From: Mogibacterium diversum
GTDB taxonomy: Bacteria; Bacillota; Clostridia; Peptostreptococcales; Anaerovoracaceae
Assembly (NCBI RefSeq): GCF_002998925.1
Contig: NZ_CP027228.1
Coordinates: 1,612,001-1,676,000, forward strand
Direction: 5' to 3'
Length of the DNA: 64,000 nt
Positions 52,991-60,939 of the stretch are shown piece by piece. Each line of letters opens with the position of its first letter. Position 1 is the first letter of the stretch. A model generated the notes under the pieces. That model saw nothing but the letters and a program-made list of their open reading frames with translations. It was not told the origin of the DNA and did no database searches. A program made the position numbers and the translations under genes.

Positions 52991-53914
52991 TTAGATTTTA
53001 TATCCTTTGTCTTTTGCCGCCTTTACCAACTTTTGATAATTTTTTGAATTCCTATTCTTCATGTTTCGATATCCACCAAAAGATTTTGGTGCTATTTCCG
53101 GTAAAAACTCCCAGATCCAGTCATAATCTTTTCTATCTTTACTTAAAGCTTCAAATTCAGCAATGTTTTTTTCAAATTCGGTTTTTTCAGCTTTTGTACG
53201 ATCATCAATAAAGCGACGGTTGCTTTGCTTTTTTAATGATGACATATTACCGTCTGTAGGTATTGACATACCATAGAAAAATGGATACATATCAAAATTA
53301 CAATCACAGCGTTTGACTTCGAGATACTTTTTCATAATCTCCGGATTAGGAAATCCGTGAGCTGCATTCGAATCATACAGCCGACCATGAAATCTAGCAC
53401 AATCCCCGCAAACATTTGGATTTCTGAGAACTTCTACAGCTCCAGCTTCTTGAAGTACCAAATTAAAGTATGACAATGATGAAATATAAGAAGTTGTTGC
53501 AGAATTAGAAGTTCTCTTTTTGTTTACCTCTCTTGCCTCATCGAATCGCCGTGCCTGCTTAAGATAGTTCTCAAGACGCTCATAATCTGAATCACTGTAG
53601 AATGTGGGTGAGTATGGCATAATTTCAGTAGCCTTTTTTAAACATTCTATCGCCAAGTCGAGATTGCCATCTTGTTTGTAAATTGTGGCTTTGCGTTGCA
53701 AAACATACTCTACGCTCTGTGTAAAATCACAATCGCACTCAAAGTTAGTTTTTGGCACAGGGATTCGTTGGATCTGCTCAATTGTATCAAATTTGTAGTA
53801 CTTTGCAGCTGGTTTAAATTCTGAATCTAAATTGTAACCAATTTCCGTTTCTTTACTGTTCGATTCAACAGTATTATTAACAGTTTGATGCTTGAAAAAA
53901 TTAAACAAACCCAT
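52991..53914 (-). CDS. Unknown phage-encoded protein with Cys pairs
   Basis: This 307-aa protein has no named family that I recognise. Residues 65-125 contain a TPR-like helical pair (KQDGNLDLAIECLKKATEIM and YERLENYLKQARRFDEA). Then NPNVCGDCARFHGRLYD near residue 165 and KRCDCNFDMYPFF near residue 205 give two Cys pairs that may bind zinc. The C-terminus is basic. It sits between the repressor and the AlbA_2-type gene on the lysogeny strand, so it is probably cargo expressed from the prophage. Confidence 0.6.
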   Translation of the reverse strand: MGLFNFFKHQTVNNTVESNSKETEIGYNLDSEFKPAAKYYKFDTIEQIQRIPVPKTNFECDCDFTQSVEYVLQRKATIYKQDGNLDLAIECLKKATEIMPYSPTFYSDSDYERLENYLKQARRFDEAREVNKKRTSNSATTSYISSLSYFNLVLQEAGAVEVLRNPNVCGDCARFHGRLYDSNAAHGFPNPEIMKKYLEVKRCDCNFDMYPFFYGMSIPTDGNMSSLKKQSNRRFIDDRTKAEKTEFEKNIAEFEALSKDRKDYDWIWEFLPEIAPKSFGGYRNMKNRNSKNYQKLVKAAKDKGYKI

Positions 53915-53950
53915 ATAAATGTCCCTTCTGTTTTCCTTAGCTTTAACTAA

Positions 53951-54610
53951 CTACACATACTTATGCAGCACACCAACACATCGCCCGATTATTCTCACTT
54001 CTTCGTAGTCAGTAACCATTGCATGATACTCAGGATTACAAGGATTAAGTATCAACGTGTCACCATCCTGCGTAACTCTCTTTAGAGAAGCTTCGTTGTA
54101 ATCTAACCTTTCAATAGCGTATATTTGGTCTTGAACAAAATCATAAGACTTTGAAATAAAAACTATATCGCCATCGTAGATATTGGCACCGATCATACTG
54201 TCTCCTCTTACTCTCAGGCAGTAATCTGCTTTAACATCTGTATCTACTATAAATGTGCCCTGGTAATCATCTTCGCACACCACACCATCACCGGCACATA
54301 TAGTACCCATGATAGGGAGCTTGTGTGCTGCAGGTAGAATGATATTTGATGGAAGAGGTCGGTCTGAATGATCTAATGATATATCTCCTTCTAATAAGCT
54401 AAAAAGTTTATTAAAGTCCATGTTCATTCCGTCGCTAGCCAACTTTATCGTCTCAACTGATGGTGCTATTGGCTTGTTTGTTCCTGGTCTTGCATTACGC
54501 TCTAATATAGAGATGTAAGCCTTGCTAATTCCACTCGCTTTAGAAAAAGCTTCCATACTTAAATTGTGCTCTTTTCGATATTTATAGATAATTTCTCCAA
54601 GCGTTGACAT
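53951..54610 (-). CDS. S24/LexA-like phage repressor
   Basis: This 219-aa protein has an N-terminal XRE helix-turn-helix (LGEIIYKYRKEHNLSMEAFSKASGISKAY). Its C-terminal S24 peptidase domain has the catalytic Ser in RGDSMIGANIYDGD and a Lys in ASLKRVTQDGD. Loss of DNA binding after self-cleavage in the SOS response would induce the prophage. AGGAGG is placed 6 bases before the ATG. The divergent promoter region lies directly upstream. Confidence 0.92.
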   Translation of the reverse strand: MSTLGEIIYKYRKEHNLSMEAFSKASGISKAYISILERNARPGTNKPIAPSVETIKLASDGMNMDFNKLFSLLEGDISLDHSDRPLPSNIILPAAHKLPIMGTICAGDGVVCEDDYQGTFIVDTDVKADYCLRVRGDSMIGANIYDGDIVFISKSYDFVQDQIYAIERLDYNEASLKRVTQDGDTLILNPCNPEYHAMVTDYEEVRIIGRCVGVLHKYV

Positions 54611-54629
54611 AAAATCCTCCTAGAAGCCC

Positions 54630-54674
54630 TTGTAAAACTTGTTATACGAATTATACAATTTTTGTCAAACAAGT
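54630..54674. promoter_or_regulatory. Divergent repressor/early promoters and operators
   Basis: On the minus strand TTGACA (54663-54668) and TATAAC (54641-54646) are 16 bases apart and should drive the repressor. On the plus strand TTGTAA (54630-54635) and TATACA (54652-54657) overlap it. An imperfect palindrome, TTGTTATACGAATTATACAA, and the inverted pair ACTTGTT / AACAAGT are candidate operators. Confidence 0.65.
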
Positions 54675-54707
54675 TAAACAAAAATCATTGACAATCTATG
54701 CGCCAAG

Positions 54708-54968
54708 ATGATTGCAGAAATATGGGAGCACTACGGTGAGAAACTTCAGATTAAACAAACAATTGAAGAATTATCAGAACTTATTACAGCTCTAACCTGG
54801 GGCAATAAAGAAGACATCACAGAAGAAATTGGTGATGTGGAAATTATGATTGCACAACTCAAAGGTGGTTTAAATATCAATACAGCTGAAGTAATTCAAT
54901 ACAAACTTAAAAGACAAATGAGAAGAATTATTGAAGAAGCCGATGGGAGGAACCCAAATGAAAGCTAA
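54708..54968 (+). CDS. MazG-like small early protein
   Basis: This 86-aa protein contains KQTIEELSELITALTW and EDITEEIGDVEIMIAQLK. The helices with Glu and Asp placed like the metal-binding ExxE...ExxD set of MazG-type NTP pyrophosphohydrolases cover residues 13-55. It is shorter than most members. It is the first gene rightward of the repressor. The ATG at 54708 has no clear ribosome site, so it may be translated from a leaderless or very short leader. A nucleotide-pool role is plausible. Confidence 0.7.
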   Translation: MIAEIWEHYGEKLQIKQTIEELSELITALTWGNKEDITEEIGDVEIMIAQLKGGLNINTAEVIQYKLKRQMRRIIEEADGRNPNES

Positions 54969-55158
54969 ACCAAAACACATGAGGAAAAGTAGAGTGCATA
55001 AATTCTTTGATGATCTACTTGGTGAAAAAAGAGTGAATGAGTATCTTGAACCGCCCGGATCGGACCCGGAAGAAGAGGAAAGAGTGATGGCAGAAATCAT
55101 TGCAAGATACGAAGATCCTATTAATGTAGAAATGGCAGGAGATTTTCCGCTTGATTAG
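54958..55158 (+). CDS. Small early phage protein, unknown
   Basis: The protein has about 66 aa, starting at ATG 54958 with GGGAGG 7 bases upstream and overlapping the MazG-like gene. It has a basic N-terminus (KAKPKHMRKSRVHKFFDDLLG) and an acidic middle (GSDPEEEERVMAEI). No family is recognised. An in-frame TTG upstream at 54931 has no ribosome site. Confidence 0.6.
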   Translation: MKAKPKHMRKSRVHKFFDDLLGEKRVNEYLEPPGSDPEEEERVMAEIIARYEDPINVEMAGDFPLD

Positions 55159-55177
55159 GTCAAAAGATATCGCAGCT

Positions 55178-55324
55178 ATGTATACGGAAGAGCAGCGTGA
55201 GGGTATATGCAAGTGGTGCCGGAAGCATAACTATGATAAATGCGCCACTTGCGCATTTCCCACAGTGCCAGCATGGAAGACTGAAGAGGTTAATAATATT
55301 ACTGGAGAACTAGAAAATGCTTAA
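55178..55324 (+). CDS. Very small zinc-ribbon-like phage protein
   Basis: This 48-aa frame reads MYTEEQREGICKWCRKHNYD, then KCATCAFP, so two CxxC pairs are spaced like a zinc ribbon. An alternative TTG start at 55151 overlaps the previous stop. The stop overlaps the next gene's ATG region. No family name can be given. Confidence 0.55.
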   Translation: MYTEEQREGICKWCRKHNYDKCATCAFPTVPAWKTEEVNNITGELENA

Positions 55325-55490
55325 TTTAATAATAACTTTCTTAATCACAGGTCTTATGGTTGGAATAGTAGCTCTATCATTCACAGCAATGAAGAGGATG
55401 GATGTGGCAAATAAATTATTCATGATAGCAGATGTACTACTCCTTACAGGACTAACAATCCTATTAGTGTGTATATATGTGTATGCATAA
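55317..55490 (+). CDS. Very small two-helix membrane protein
   Basis: This 57-aa frame has hydrophobic segments at about residues 3-21 and 35-56 (MIADVLLLTGLTILLVCIYV). It overlaps the zinc-ribbon-like gene by 8 bases, with GGAG upstream. Function unknown. Confidence 0.5.
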   Translation: MLNLIITFLITGLMVGIVALSFTAMKRMDVANKLFMIADVLLLTGLTILLVCIYVYA

Positions 55491-55724
55491 ATGGAAAACA
55501 TAAGATATGACAGCGGTAGGCAGAAGATATACTTCTTTCAAAATCGTACATAAATATATAAGAGCACATACTACTTTTACAGATGCTTGCCGCTTTCATA
55601 TATAGAATTAAAACTTCAAACTTTCTTCCTTATATATAGGAAGAAACAATACGGTAAAATCATCCGGCATTAAGCCGGATTAAGAGTTCAAATGAGTATT
55701 AACAAGTCAGGCATTTAAGTAACT
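55491..55724. other. Gap with two hairpins upstream of the HUH replication gene
   Basis: TTCTTCCT / AGGAAGAA (55623-55645, 7-base loop) and ATCCGGC / GCCGGAT (55662-55680, loop ATTAA) stand upstream of the gene at 55725. A 20-codon frame at 55491-55553 is doubtful. HUH initiators often nick in or beside hairpins close to their own gene, so this is a candidate origin. Confidence 0.4.
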
Positions 55725-56537
55725 ATGATAAGAACGAAAAAATATTACACTGGAGATTATCTCGAGTTAGAAATATATAATGTGTCTCCAAGGAAGAGAA
55801 TTATAAAAAGAGCAGAAAAAAGACATGAGTCATCACCGGCACAGAAAAATCTTAATTCGAAAAGGAGTCAGAGATACTTTGTCAGATTATGCAATCTTAA
55901 TTTCAAAGAGGGAGACTTTAGCATAGATCTCACATATGACGATGCTCACCTGCCATATGACAGAGAGCAGGTACTTAAGGACATAACTAACTATGTGGCA
56001 AGAGTCCGCAGGGAGATGAAAAAGAGATCCAGTGAGCCAGTGAAATATGTGTATGTAATCTCAAATCACAAGGGAGATGATACTGGCTCAAAAGCAAGAC
56101 CTCATATCCACATGATATTTGGAAATGTGGATAGAGATGTCATAGAGGATAAGTGGAAGGCTGGATTTTCAAATTCTGACAAGCTTAAATTTGATGAATA
56201 CGGAATCACAGGCAAAGCTCTATATATGGCTAGACAGGGTAAGAGTAAAAGATGCTGGGGTAGCTCCATAAATTTAGAAAAGCCTGATCCTATAGTTTCA
56301 GATAAAGCTATAACTAAATCCCAGATGGAGAGAATTATTAATGATCCATCAGATGGGCTATATATCTCTAAGCTTATTAATAAAAACAACAAGACAAGGT
56401 ACACATTTACGGATTGCCTTGTTGAACATGATGGAAGGCAATTGGCTTTGTTTGGGCAAGACGAAGAAAACGGAGGTAATGGTTCTGGGTTCAGCTTGCT
56501 TATACGAATGCGAAAAACAGAAAATTGCAGAAGATGA
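55725..56537 (+). CDS. HUH-type rolling-circle replication initiator
   Basis: This 270-aa protein has the three motifs of rolling-circle initiators: SIDLTYDDAHLP (motif 1) near residue 66, RPHIHMIFGNV with the metal-binding HxH (motif 2) near residue 125, and ALYMARQGKSKRCW with the candidate catalytic Tyr and Lys (motif 3) near residue 165. These resemble the Rep of microviruses and of Firmicutes plasmids and prophages. It would nick one strand at the phage origin. No helicase, primase or loader gene accompanies it. The ATG has no strong ribosome site. Confidence 0.82.
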   Translation: MIRTKKYYTGDYLELEIYNVSPRKRIIKRAEKRHESSPAQKNLNSKRSQRYFVRLCNLNFKEGDFSIDLTYDDAHLPYDREQVLKDITNYVARVRREMKKRSSEPVKYVYVISNHKGDDTGSKARPHIHMIFGNVDRDVIEDKWKAGFSNSDKLKFDEYGITGKALYMARQGKSKRCWGSSINLEKPDPIVSDKAITKSQMERIINDPSDGLYISKLINKNNKTRYTFTDCLVEHDGRQLALFGQDEENGGNGSGFSLLIRMRKTENCRR

Positions 56538-56579
56538 TGAGTTACTCTAGCGAGTAAGATTGTTTAAGTGGGATGAAAT

Positions 56580-56975
56580 ATGACAAAAAAAGAAATGGAA
56601 GAGCTTATATCGATTAAGCAAGAAATAAACGCAATAGAGATGTCATTGTGTGCTCCTAAAAGCACATATACTTTTGCGTTCTATAAAGATTATAAAACTG
56701 GATATCCTATTCCTAAAATAGAGATGGGATATGATGACGGTTCAATATGCAAGGACCAATTGATAAAAAAGCTTATTGCGACAAAGAAGAAATTGCAAGC
56801 TAAGATAATTGATGCAGAGAGATTTATTGAGACTCAAACGGATAGTGAGCTTAGAACTATCTTGCGTAGCTATTACATAAACGGATTAAGCCAGGAAGAG
56901 ATAGGGAAGCTTCTTGGTTATGACAGAAGCACAATAACTAAGAAGTTAAAACGGTTTTGGAAAATGAAGATTTAA
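56580..56975 (+). CDS. Sigma-70-like late regulator (DUF1492/ArpU type)
   Basis: This 131-aa protein has an N-terminal coiled region and a C-terminal sigma region 4-like helix-turn-helix (LRSYYINGLSQEEIGKLLGYDRSTITKKLKRFW). In Firmicutes phages such proteins lie just before the terminase genes and switch on late transcription. It matches that position here. The ATG follows GGATGAAAT, a weak ribosome site. Confidence 0.82.
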   Translation: MTKKEMEELISIKQEINAIEMSLCAPKSTYTFAFYKDYKTGYPIPKIEMGYDDGSICKDQLIKKLIATKKKLQAKIIDAERFIETQTDSELRTILRSYYINGLSQEEIGKLLGYDRSTITKKLKRFWKMKI

Positions 56976-57209
56976 TAGTGAAAAAGTAAGATTCACACAA
57001 TTCACTTTTTTTCCTGATAAAATGATAGTGTAGAAAGTGTCGAAGAGACACAGGTTTTTCTCCCAAGCTATAAACATTCGGAAAAGGTCGCTGCAAGGCG
57101 TCCTTTTTCAATGCGTGGGTATAAAGAAATCACCAGATAGGACGGATTTGAACAGCTGCTTCGTTGCATGCTGTTTTTTTAATGAATTTTAAACAGTGCA
57201 GGAAGAACG
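56976..57209. other. Late-promoter/packaging region with hairpins
   Basis: The gap before the terminase gene holds GTGTC / GACAC at 57037-57051, GAAAAGG / CCTTTTTC around 57081-57109 with an internal CGCTGC/GGCG region, and AACAGC / GCTGTT with a seven-T run at 57151-57180, a terminator. A cos or pac site is expected here but cannot be seen. Confidence 0.45.
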
Positions 57210-58022
57210 ATGCAGGCGAATGAAGAAAAGAAAAAGACCGCAATGGAACTTTATGAAAGCGGTGAAAACTTAATATTTATTGCCCAAAAACTAGAGGTCA
57301 AAGAGTCGACTTTGAGGTCATGGAAAAGACGTGGGAAATGGGAGCAAAGTGCAACGCCAAAAACGTTGCAAAAAATGCAGTCAAAAAAGGCAACTGAAAA
57401 GCATCTGAAAAAGGAACTCGGAGATGAGGCGGAAAAACTTGTCGAAAATAAACTTCTTACATCTAATCAAAAATTATTTTGTATATATTATGTGACCTGT
57501 TTTAATGCTACAAAAGCATACCAAAAAGCATATAAATGTAGCCGTAAAACAGCAGGGTCAAATGGATACAGAATGCTGAAAAATGCTGAAATCAAAAAGT
57601 GTATTAGGGAGCTAAAGGAAAACAGGCTTAATAAAGCTATGTTAAATCCATCTGATATCTTCCAAAAATACATAGATATTGCATTCTTGGATATAACCGA
57701 CTTTGTAGAATTTGGAAGTGAAAAAACAGAGGATGGAACAAGTCAAAGCTATATGAGATTCAAGAGCGATACGAAAGTTGATGGCACTCTGATAGCTGAA
57801 ATATCTATGGGGCAGACGAAGAAAATTAAACTCGAGGATAGGCAAAAGGCTCTAGCCTGGCTAGCGGATCATATGGACTTAGCCACAGAAGAGCAAAAGG
57901 CTCAAGTTGAATATATTAAGTCAAAGACAGCTGCAGTTAATAAAGCCTTAACTGGAGAAGGGGCAGAGATTGAAGATGTTGATGACTTAGAGGAAGAGAT
58001 ATATGGCAGTACCGAAGAGTAA
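57210..58022 (+). CDS. Terminase small subunit
   Basis: This 270-aa protein has an N-terminal HTH (KLEVKESTLRSWKRRGKWEQ) and a Terminase_2-type core (LTSNQKLFCIYYVTCFNATKAYQKAYKCSRKTAGSNGYRML). It ends in an acidic tail (EDVDDLEEEIYGSTEE). It recognises phage DNA for packaging and starts the large subunit at the cut site. It overlaps the large-subunit gene by 20 bases. The ATG follows AGGAAG. Confidence 0.92.
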   Translation: MQANEEKKKTAMELYESGENLIFIAQKLEVKESTLRSWKRRGKWEQSATPKTLQKMQSKKATEKHLKKELGDEAEKLVENKLLTSNQKLFCIYYVTCFNATKAYQKAYKCSRKTAGSNGYRMLKNAEIKKCIRELKENRLNKAMLNPSDIFQKYIDIAFLDITDFVEFGSEKTEDGTSQSYMRFKSDTKVDGTLIAEISMGQTKKIKLEDRQKALAWLADHMDLATEEQKAQVEYIKSKTAAVNKALTGEGAEIEDVDDLEEEIYGSTEE

Positions 58023-59403
58023 AGAGCCTGTTAAGAGAAAGAGCATTCCTTACAGGTTTGGAGATAAGCACAAGGCATATATGAGGCGATCCAGAGACTG
58101 CACATATAATGTCGCAGAAGGTTCTATCCGTGCAGGTAAGACAACGGATAACATATTTGCTTTTGCTCATGAGCTGAAGAGGACAAAGGACAAGCTACAT
58201 CTAGCTAGTGGTTCAACCCTGGGAAATGCAAAACTTAACATTGGAGATGCAAACGGATTCGGACTTGAACACATATTCAGAGGGCAATGTCACTGGGGAA
58301 AATTTAAAGGTAACGAGGCTCTGTATATACAAGGACCGTCTACAAACAGGAAACTAAGAGTGGTTATATTTGCAGGTGGCGGTAAAGCTGACTCATATAA
58401 AAAAGTTCGTGGTAACTCGTACGGCATGTGGATAGCTACAGAGATAAATCTGCATCATGACTCCATGATAAAAGAGTGTATCAACCGTACGGCAGCAGCT
58501 AAGATGCGTAAATTCTTTTGGGATTTAAACCCTGATAATCCATATGCAGCGATATACAAGGATTACATAGAAAAGTACGCAGCGAAAGCAGCTGCAGGTG
58601 AGTTTCCTAGTGGATATAATTACGAGCATTTCACTTTGTTTGATAACGTAACGATTAGCAAGCAGAGACAGCAAGAACTGATGGCAGACTATGATCCTGA
58701 AACAATATGGTACAGGAGAGACATACTCGGAGAGAGATGTGCTGCAGAGGGTGTCATATATAAAAGCTTTGCTGATAATCCAAGTAAACACATTCGGATA
58801 TTCAAGGACTATAGCGAAAAGCAGGAATGGTTAAGAACCATTCACTTTATATCAATAGGGATAGATTTTGGAGGAAACAGGTCGTTAACAACATTTGTAG
58901 CTTCAGCAGTCCACTACAGATTCCAGGAGGTCGATGTAGTAAAAGATGCAAACATCGAAGGGAAAAAGGGTGATATAGATCCTGACAAGCTTAATAAGAG
59001 CTTCTTGATATTTTACAAGGAGCTGAAGAGGGATTTTCCCGGAATTCCTATACTCTACATATTCGCCGATAATGAAGCACAGTATCTGATAAACGGATTA
59101 GCTAAAGCATGCAGGGCAGCAGGTATCACAGCAAGCATAGGTGATAGTGCAAAAAAGAAGATTACGGATCGTGTGTACTGCGGTAATACATTGCTGGCTA
59201 GTGGAAGGATGAAGGTATTACCGGAGTGCAAACTTCTAATAGCCGGTTTGAAGTCAGCGATATGGGATCCAAAGGAAGCTGAAAAGGGAAAGGATGTTCG
59301 CCTAGATAATTTTAGCAGTGACATAGATATATTAGACGCATGGGAATATTCATGGGAGCGATTTATGAAAAAGCTGCTTCCTGAATCCAAAAGGAGTAAC
59401 TGA
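58003..59403 (+). CDS. Terminase large subunit
   Basis: This 466-aa protein combines an ATPase motor and nuclease. Walker A is GSIRAGKTTDN near residue 41 and Walker B lies in GMWIATEINLHHDSM. The RNase H-type nuclease has acidic residues in SIGIDFGGNRS (near residue 290), FADNEAQYL, and DILDAWEYSWERF near the end. This is the PBSX/SPP1-like group. It cuts the concatemer and drives DNA into the prohead. It is translationally coupled with both neighbours. Confidence 0.95.
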   Translation: MAVPKSKEPVKRKSIPYRFGDKHKAYMRRSRDCTYNVAEGSIRAGKTTDNIFAFAHELKRTKDKLHLASGSTLGNAKLNIGDANGFGLEHIFRGQCHWGKFKGNEALYIQGPSTNRKLRVVIFAGGGKADSYKKVRGNSYGMWIATEINLHHDSMIKECINRTAAAKMRKFFWDLNPDNPYAAIYKDYIEKYAAKAAAGEFPSGYNYEHFTLFDNVTISKQRQQELMADYDPETIWYRRDILGERCAAEGVIYKSFADNPSKHIRIFKDYSEKQEWLRTIHFISIGIDFGGNRSLTTFVASAVHYRFQEVDVVKDANIEGKKGDIDPDKLNKSFLIFYKELKRDFPGIPILYIFADNEAQYLINGLAKACRAAGITASIGDSAKKKITDRVYCGNTLLASGRMKVLPECKLLIAGLKSAIWDPKEAEKGKDVRLDNFSSDIDILDAWEYSWERFMKKLLPESKRSN

Positions 59404-60914
59404 TGAATATAAATACCGTTATTGATTACTTAAATAAAAAATACGACATAAAGCTTGATAGTAGCTACTACCAAAATATATCGATATGGAGAGACTGGTG
59501 GATGGGATATTATGCTCCATTCCACACTTTTGCAGAGGTTGGTTTAGATGGCAAGAAGAAAGAGCGTAAACTCTATACACTAAAGATGGCGAAGCAGGTG
59601 TGCGAAGACTGGGCATCAGGACTACTGAATGATGAGCTACATATTGCCATCGATGATGAAGCATCCGAGACATACATACTCGGAGAAAAGGATGCTGATG
59701 AAGATGGAAAAGAAGACAAGACACCTAAGAAAGATATATTCAAGGGTGTACTTAGAAACAATGCCTTTCGTCAGCAAGGTAACCGACTGATAGAAAAGAG
59801 CTTTGCATTTGGTACAGGTGCATTTGTGTTAAGAGCCGAAAATATAAAGCTCGGTAGGAACGATAAGATAATCCGAAATCCGGATATAGACATTCGAATC
59901 GAATATCTATCTGCAGATCACATAATCCCTCTATCTGTACATGCGGGCAAGATAACAGAGGTTGTATTTGCATCTGAGGTGCTGCAGTTAGGTGTGAAGA
60001 TGATATATCTTGAAACTCACAGGCTGGTAGATGGGCAGTACGTAATTACAAACGAGTACTTCAAAGCTGAAGAGGGTAGCCTTATAAAGCAAGAACTTCC
60101 AGATGGAATACTTGAAGAAATGACAACAGGGGGAAACGTTCCTCTGTTTTCTATCGTTATGCCAAATATCGAGAACAATATATCTCCAGGCTCTCCACTA
60201 GGAATTTCCGTATTTGCGAATGCACTAGACAACCTTGAAGGAGTAGACCTTGCATACAACAATTTCAACAAGGACTTCAAGCTTGGAGGCAAAAAGGTAT
60301 TCATGAATAGCCGTATTGTTCGTAGAAATGAAAGAGGAGAGACCATTACTCCTGATGATGTAGCGCAGCAGCTATTTGTGGAAACAGGTGATGACCTGAT
60401 AGATGATGACGGCACAAAGAAGTTTATTCAGGAACACAATCCATCTCTCAGAGTATCAGAGAACGTAGAAGGGGTTCAGGCTCAACTAGATTTACTATCG
60501 TTTAAATGTGGACTGGGGACAAAGTTCTATCACTTCAATAGTGGTACAGGATCTGTTCAGGTAACCGCTACAGAATATCTTGGTGGACGTCAAGATTTGA
60601 CTAGAAATACAGGGAAACACTCTCTTATTGTCAAAGATGCACTTGAATCACTTATCAGATCAATCCTATGGGTAAAGAAAGAGCTTGGAGGTGGCACGGT
60701 AGATCCAGAAACAAAGATTGAAATAGACCTTGGAGATAGCTTCATTACTGATAGTGCATCTGAAAGGGCTCAAGACATGCAGGATGTAAGGGAAGGTATT
60801 ATGAATAAATGGGAGTATAGAGCTAAGTGGTATGGAGAAAGTGACGACACTGCAAAAGCTAATATTCCTGAAAGTAGTTATGAAGAGGATCCATTCGGGT
60901 TTAATCAAAAATAA
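59403..60914 (+). CDS. Portal protein (SPP1 gp6-like)
   Basis: This 503-aa protein matches the SPP1-type portal: WRDWWMGYYAPFHTF and KMAKQVCEDWASGLLNDEL at the N-terminus, GISVFANALDNLEGVDLAYNNFNKDF near residue 265, and an acidic C-terminus. It forms the dodecameric DNA channel at the prohead vertex. It begins at the last base of the terminase stop. Gene order agrees. Confidence 0.92.
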   Translation: MNINTVIDYLNKKYDIKLDSSYYQNISIWRDWWMGYYAPFHTFAEVGLDGKKKERKLYTLKMAKQVCEDWASGLLNDELHIAIDDEASETYILGEKDADEDGKEDKTPKKDIFKGVLRNNAFRQQGNRLIEKSFAFGTGAFVLRAENIKLGRNDKIIRNPDIDIRIEYLSADHIIPLSVHAGKITEVVFASEVLQLGVKMIYLETHRLVDGQYVITNEYFKAEEGSLIKQELPDGILEEMTTGGNVPLFSIVMPNIENNISPGSPLGISVFANALDNLEGVDLAYNNFNKDFKLGGKKVFMNSRIVRRNERGETITPDDVAQQLFVETGDDLIDDDGTKKFIQEHNPSLRVSENVEGVQAQLDLLSFKCGLGTKFYHFNSGTGSVQVTATEYLGGRQDLTRNTGKHSLIVKDALESLIRSILWVKKELGGGTVDPETKIEIDLGDSFITDSASERAQDMQDVREGIMNKWEYRAKWYGESDDTAKANIPESSYEEDPFGFNQK

Positions 60915-60939
60915 AGCAGCTGATAGTTAAGGAGGATGT

